In this document: positions 11,925 to 14,379 of the stretch, in pieces
How positions within the stretch are numbered: position 1 is the stretch's first letter
Layout: each line of letters opens with the position of its first letter
NCBI GenBank assembly: GCA_964586025.1
Contig: CAZPGF010000070.1
Span: 1 to 14,379, forward strand
Length of the DNA stretch: 14,379 bases
Reading direction: 5' to 3'
Source of the DNA: JACKGW01 sp964586025
GTDB lineage: Bacteria; Planctomycetota; PLA2; JAEUHO01
Position numbers and translations under genes: made by a program
The notes under the pieces: generated by a model
What the model was told of the DNA's origin: nothing
What the model saw: the letters and a program-made list of their open reading frames with translations, nothing else
The model's database searches: none

Positions 11925-13040
11925 CTACGCGGACGAGATCGGCCCGAGGCCGCGACGCTCGATCGCCTCGAGGATCCGCTCCGAGAGGGCGAGCGCACGG
12001 AACGCCGCCTCCCCGTCGGCCTGCGGCCGGCGACCGGATCGCACGCAGTCGAGCCAGTCCTCGATCTCGGCCTTCAACGGTTCGCGGCGCGGCAACTCGA
12101 TCGGCCGCGACGCGAGGCCGTCCTCCGGCGCGACCGGCGGTGCCAGCACCGGCGCGAGGTGGGCCGCATGGAGGGAGTCGCTTCCGGCCGCAGGTTCGGC
12201 GTCGCTGCCGCCCAGCCCCCGTCGGGCCAGGTGCTCGACGCGCAGCGCCCAATCCCCGGCCTCGGGACCGGCGACGGGCTCGATCTGCCTCGCCTCCTGA
12301 CGGTCGCAGTCGAGCACGAGGTAGCCCTGCCTGCCGAACACGCGGATCGTCCGGCACCGGGTCTCGGCGACGCGGCTGGCGGTGACCTGCGCGACGCACC
12401 CGTCGTCGAACACGATGCGAGCGCTCGCGACGTCCTCGTGGCGGCCGAGCAGGCGCACGCCGGTCGCCCGGACCTCGACGACATCCCGCCCGACGATCCG
12501 GCTCAGCAGATCGAGGTCGTGGATCATCAGGTCCAGCACCACGCCGACGTCGGTCACGCGCGGCGTCGGGGGCGAGAGGCGCTGCACCTCGACGTACAGC
12601 GGTTCGCCACGCAGCGCGACGAGCGCGTCCAGCACCGGGTTGTAGCGTTCGACCATGCCGACCTGGAGATGGGCGTGCCCGGCCTCGGCGGCAAGCCGCA
12701 GCCGCGCCACGGCCTCGCTCGATCCGCCGGCCGGCTTCTCGACCAGGCAGTGCACCCCCCCGGCGAGAAGAGGCAACGCGATCCGCTCGTGTTCTCGCGT
12801 CGGCGTCGCGATCGAGACGACATCGGGTCGGCCCGGCAACTCCTCGATTGTGCGCACGAGCGGCACGCCGAGCCGCTCGGCCAGAGGGCGCGGCCCCCGG
12901 TCGTCGATGTCGACCAGTCCGACGAGCTCCACCCCGCGGGGGCGCAGCTCATCGTAGATGCGAGCGTGGTGGCGTCCGAAGCTGCCCACGCCGATCACCG
13001 CGGCCCGAAGCGGGCGCACCGCGTGCGACGGTTCCTTCAC
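11925..13040 (-). CDS. Gfo/Idh/MocA oxidoreductase of the lipid A locus, GnnA-like
   Basis: 371 aa. NAD(P)-binding Rossmann motif AAVIGVGSFGRHHARIY (13-29), VDIDD after beta-2, VVSIATPT, and CLVEKPAGG with the catalytic-region EKP (101-103). The C-terminal domain begins VGMVERYNPVLDAL and contains the D(170)LMIHD motif with H174 and D175. The YNP, RLSPPTPRVTDVGVVLDLMIHDLD and ASRVAETRCRTIRVF blocks are those of the family member commonly found beside lpxA in diderms. GnnA of Acidithiobacillus oxidises the 3-OH of UDP-GlcNAc for GlcN3N lipid A. No partner GnnB aminotransferase is in the window. Start GTG at 13038-13040 with GAGGGAAGG (13045-13053) upstream; the open frame continues to 13970 but only as a shadow of lpxA. 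An insert of about 45 residues (268-313) is rich in Ala/Pro/Gly. Confidence 0.87.
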   Translation of the reverse strand: MKEPSHAVRPLRAAVIGVGSFGRHHARIYDELRPRGVELVGLVDIDDRGPRPLAERLGVPLVRTIEELPGRPDVVSIATPTREHERIALPLLAGGVHCLVEKPAGGSSEAVARLRLAAEAGHAHLQVGMVERYNPVLDALVALRGEPLYVEVQRLSPPTPRVTDVGVVLDLMIHDLDLLSRIVGRDVVEVRATGVRLLGRHEDVASARIVFDDGCVAQVTASRVAETRCRTIRVFGRQGYLVLDCDRQEARQIEPVAGPEAGDWALRVEHLARRGLGGSDAEPAAGSDSLHAAHLAPVLAPPVAPEDGLASRPIELPRREPLKAEIEDWLDCVRSGRRPQADGEAAFRALALSERILEAIERRGLGPISSA

Positions 13041-13055
13041 GTTGCCTTCCCTCGG

Positions 13056-13080
13056 GCGACGCCGCTCGGGCAGGCGTCGC
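13056..13080 (-). promoter_or_regulatory. Hairpin between lpxA and the GnnA-like gene
   Basis: Eight-base-pair stem GCGACGCC/GGCGTCGC with a 9-nt loop, just upstream of the Shine-Dalgarno of the GnnA-like gene in the 122-base intergenic space. It could end lpxA transcripts, protect the downstream mRNA or mask the ribosome site. No U-tract. Confidence 0.4.
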
Positions 13081-13162
13081 GCGTCCCGTGGATGTCGGAG
13101 AGCCGGTGTCGGTGACCCATTGTCGAGCGTCGCTCCGACCTCCCTGCCGGATCGGACGCCCG

Positions 13163-13966
13163 TCAACGCAGGCGCTCGCGCGCCCGCCCCTGCCGCCCGG
13201 CTCCCGCTGCTCGGAGCGAGGTGAGTACCTCGCCGATCAACGGGTCGCCCGGATGCTCGGCTTCCAGGCGCCTCATTGCATCCGCGGCCGTCGTGGTTCT
13301 CGACAGGAAAATGGACCGGATCGCGTTGCGCACCCGCAGCACGTCGGGCTCGGGCACGCCGGCACGGCGCAGCCCGACGACGTTGCACCCGCGGACCCGG
13401 GCCGGGTGCCCCTCGACGATCGAGAACGGGGGCACGTCCTGGGTGATCCGCGACAGCCCCCCGACGTAGGCGAGCCGGCCGATCGTCGTGAAGTGGTGGC
13501 AGGCCGCCGCGCCGTTCAGGATCGCGCCGTCCTCGACCCGGACGTGCCCGGCCAGGAGGACGTTGTTCGCCAGGATCACGCGGTCGCCGACCTCGGCGTC
13601 GTGGGCGACGTGCGAGCCGGCCATGTACAGGCCGTCGGACCCGACCCGGGTGAGGCCGCCCCCCTTGGCGGTGCCCGCGTGGATCGTCACGTGCTCGCGG
13701 AACTGGTTGCGGTCGCCGACCTCCAGGCGGGTCACCTCGCCGGCGTACTTCAGGTCCTGCGGCGCCGCACCGAGGATCGCGCCGGGAAAGAGCACGTTGC
13801 CGCGTCCGAGACGGGTGTGGCCGAGCACGCACGCGTGGGCCATCAGCACCGTGTCGTCCCCGAGTTCGACCGGCCCCTCGACGACCGCATAGGCGCCGAT
13901 GCGCACGCCCGTGCCGAGGATCGCGGCCGGATCGACGACGGCGGTCGGGTGGATCGCGAGCGTCAT
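13163..13966 (-). CDS. lpxA: Acyl-[ACP]-UDP-N-acetylglucosamine O-acyltransferase
   Basis: 267 aa (E. coli 262). It is a left-handed beta-helix trimer that transfers a 3-hydroxyacyl chain from ACP to C3 of UDP-GlcNAc, the first step of lipid A synthesis. Hexapeptide repeats run through residues 5-190. Key blocks: APQDLKYAGEVTRLEVGDRNQFREHVTIHAGT, GGGLTRVGSD, and SHVAHDAEVGD with catalytic H122 (H125 in E. coli). G170 occupies the place of E. coli G173, the acyl-length ruler, which favours long (about C14) chains; this is inferred from alignment by eye. The C-terminal helical domain starts after EGHPARVRGCNVVGLRRAG. ATG overlaps the fabZ stop by four bases (ATGA), so the two are translationally coupled. 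Confidence 0.96.
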   Translation of the reverse strand: MTLAIHPTAVVDPAAILGTGVRIGAYAVVEGPVELGDDTVLMAHACVLGHTRLGRGNVLFPGAILGAAPQDLKYAGEVTRLEVGDRNQFREHVTIHAGTAKGGGLTRVGSDGLYMAGSHVAHDAEVGDRVILANNVLLAGHVRVEDGAILNGAAACHHFTTIGRLAYVGGLSRITQDVPPFSIVEGHPARVRGCNVVGLRRAGVPEPDVLRVRNAIRSIFLSRTTTAADAMRRLEAEHPGDPLIGEVLTSLRAAGAGRQGRARERLR

Positions 13967-14379
13967 GCACCGCCCGTTTCGGCCAGCGCGAAGTTCAACC
14001 GCGACTCGCTGACGAGTTCGTCATCGACCGTCGCGCGCGCCCGGACGCGACCGCGACCCGCCGAGAGCCGCAACGTGAACGCCTCGAGCCGGATCTGGTC
14101 ACCCGGCACGACCGCCCGGCGGAACTTCACGCGGTCGATCGAGAGGAGCACGGGGATGCGACCCGACAGTTCCAACTTGCGCAGGAGCAGGATGCCGGCC
14201 AGTTGGGCCATCGCCTCGAGGATCAAGACGCCCGGCATGATCGGCTCCTCGGGATAGTGCCCCATGAAGAACGGCTCGTTCACGCTGACGTTCTTGATGC
14301 CGACCGCGCGCGAGAAGCCGTCGAGCTCGATCACGCGATCGACGAGCAGGAACGGGTACCGATGGGGCAGGATGCGCCG
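13963..14379 (-). CDS. fabZ: (3R)-hydroxyacyl-[ACP] dehydratase FabZ, 5' end outside window
   Basis: 138 visible residues in a frame open to the window edge. It begins RRILPHRYPFLLVDRVIELDG, the normal N-terminal part of FabZ, so the GTG at 14334 is not the true start. The hot-dog fold motifs IKNVSVNEPFFMGHYPEEPIMPGVLILEAMAQ contain the catalytic His (GHYP) and Glu (ILEAMAQ), followed by LLSIDRVKFRRAVVPGDQIRLE. FabZ dehydrates 3-hydroxyacyl-ACP in fatty acid elongation and shares that substrate pool with LpxA, its coupled neighbour. In Bacteroidota and some other phyla FabZ is the C-terminal half of an LpxC-FabZ fusion; the window edge cuts where this would be decided. Confidence 0.95.
   Translation of the reverse strand, partial: RRILPHRYPFLLVDRVIELDGFSRAVGIKNVSVNEPFFMGHYPEEPIMPGVLILEAMAQLAGILLLRKLELSGRIPVLLSIDRVKFRRAVVPGDQIRLEAFTLRLSAGRGRVRARATVDDELVSESRLNFALAETGGA

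Noticed and set aside
13041..13970. N-terminal extension of the GnnA-like gene up to 13970
   Set aside because: The extension reads lpxA in another frame; a GTG with a strong Shine-Dalgarno at 13038-13040 directly precedes the Rossmann motif.
12848..14257. 469-codon plus-strand frame opposite lpxA/fabZ
   Set aside because: Antisense to strongly conserved lipid A genes and has no domain of its own.
1..14379. CRISPR array, prophage, transposon, toxin-antitoxin or restriction system
   Set aside because: No spaced direct repeats, transposase, integrase or defence-type domain found on either strand; composition looks uniform except for the AT-rich palindrome.

Overview
This is a high-GC stretch of a diderm (LPS-making) bacterial chromosome carrying mostly core genes. 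lpxA and fabZ point to an outer membrane with lipid A. The secreted TraB/TIKI-type protein, the GnnA-like oxidoreductase beside lpxA, the Tat-exported pirin and the very high GC suggest a Planctomycetota-like or similar free-living lineage, but this is only a guess and the sequence does not fix the phylum. A run of ten Ns at 4106-4115 shows that the window comes from a draft or metagenome assembly. No phage, IS element, CRISPR array or obvious transferred island is visible.

Layout. (1) Positions 178-2087, minus strand: a YebC-family protein and a secreted M61-like metallopeptidase. (2) 2322-2396, plus strand: tRNA-Lys(TTT) with encoded CCA, followed by a zinc-ribbon plus methyltransferase-like protein (2505-3281). 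(3) 3226-4105, minus strand: a deoxysugar reductase/epimerase closely resembling plant NRS/ER, whose 5' end runs into the N gap. (4) 4141-8425, plus strand: a Tat-exported pirin behind a promoter with a perfect 18-bp palindrome, then a DUF937 protein, RlmN, MscL and a secreted TraB/TIKI-type protein. (5) 8593-11765, minus strand: the classic translation cluster rpsB-tsf-pyrH-frr with a recognisable -35/-10 promoter and a hairpin-rich leader. (6) 11925-14379, minus strand: the lipid A cluster fabZ (5' end outside the window), lpxA and a GnnA-like Gfo/Idh/MocA dehydrogenase, read towards the rpsB promoter.

How the genes work together. S2, EF-Ts, UMP kinase and ribosome recycling factor form a growth-linked translation and nucleotide operon. 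FabZ and LpxA supply and use 3-hydroxyacyl-ACP for the first step of lipid A synthesis. The GnnA-like enzyme suggests that UDP-GlcNAc may be oxidised at C3 towards an amide-linked (GlcN3N) lipid A, although no GnnB aminotransferase is in view. RlmN, YebC and tRNA-Lys are further translation parts, and MscL is the osmotic safety valve.

The most interesting signals are regulatory. They are the operator-like palindrome over the pirin -35; a near-identical GC palindrome present twice around the rpsB-tsf junction, with the rpsB stop codon in the middle of one copy; and three genes whose putative -10 box ends six bases before a start codon with no Shine-Dalgarno, while neighbours whose -10 lies further upstream do have one. 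I did not find a clear novel multi-gene system.
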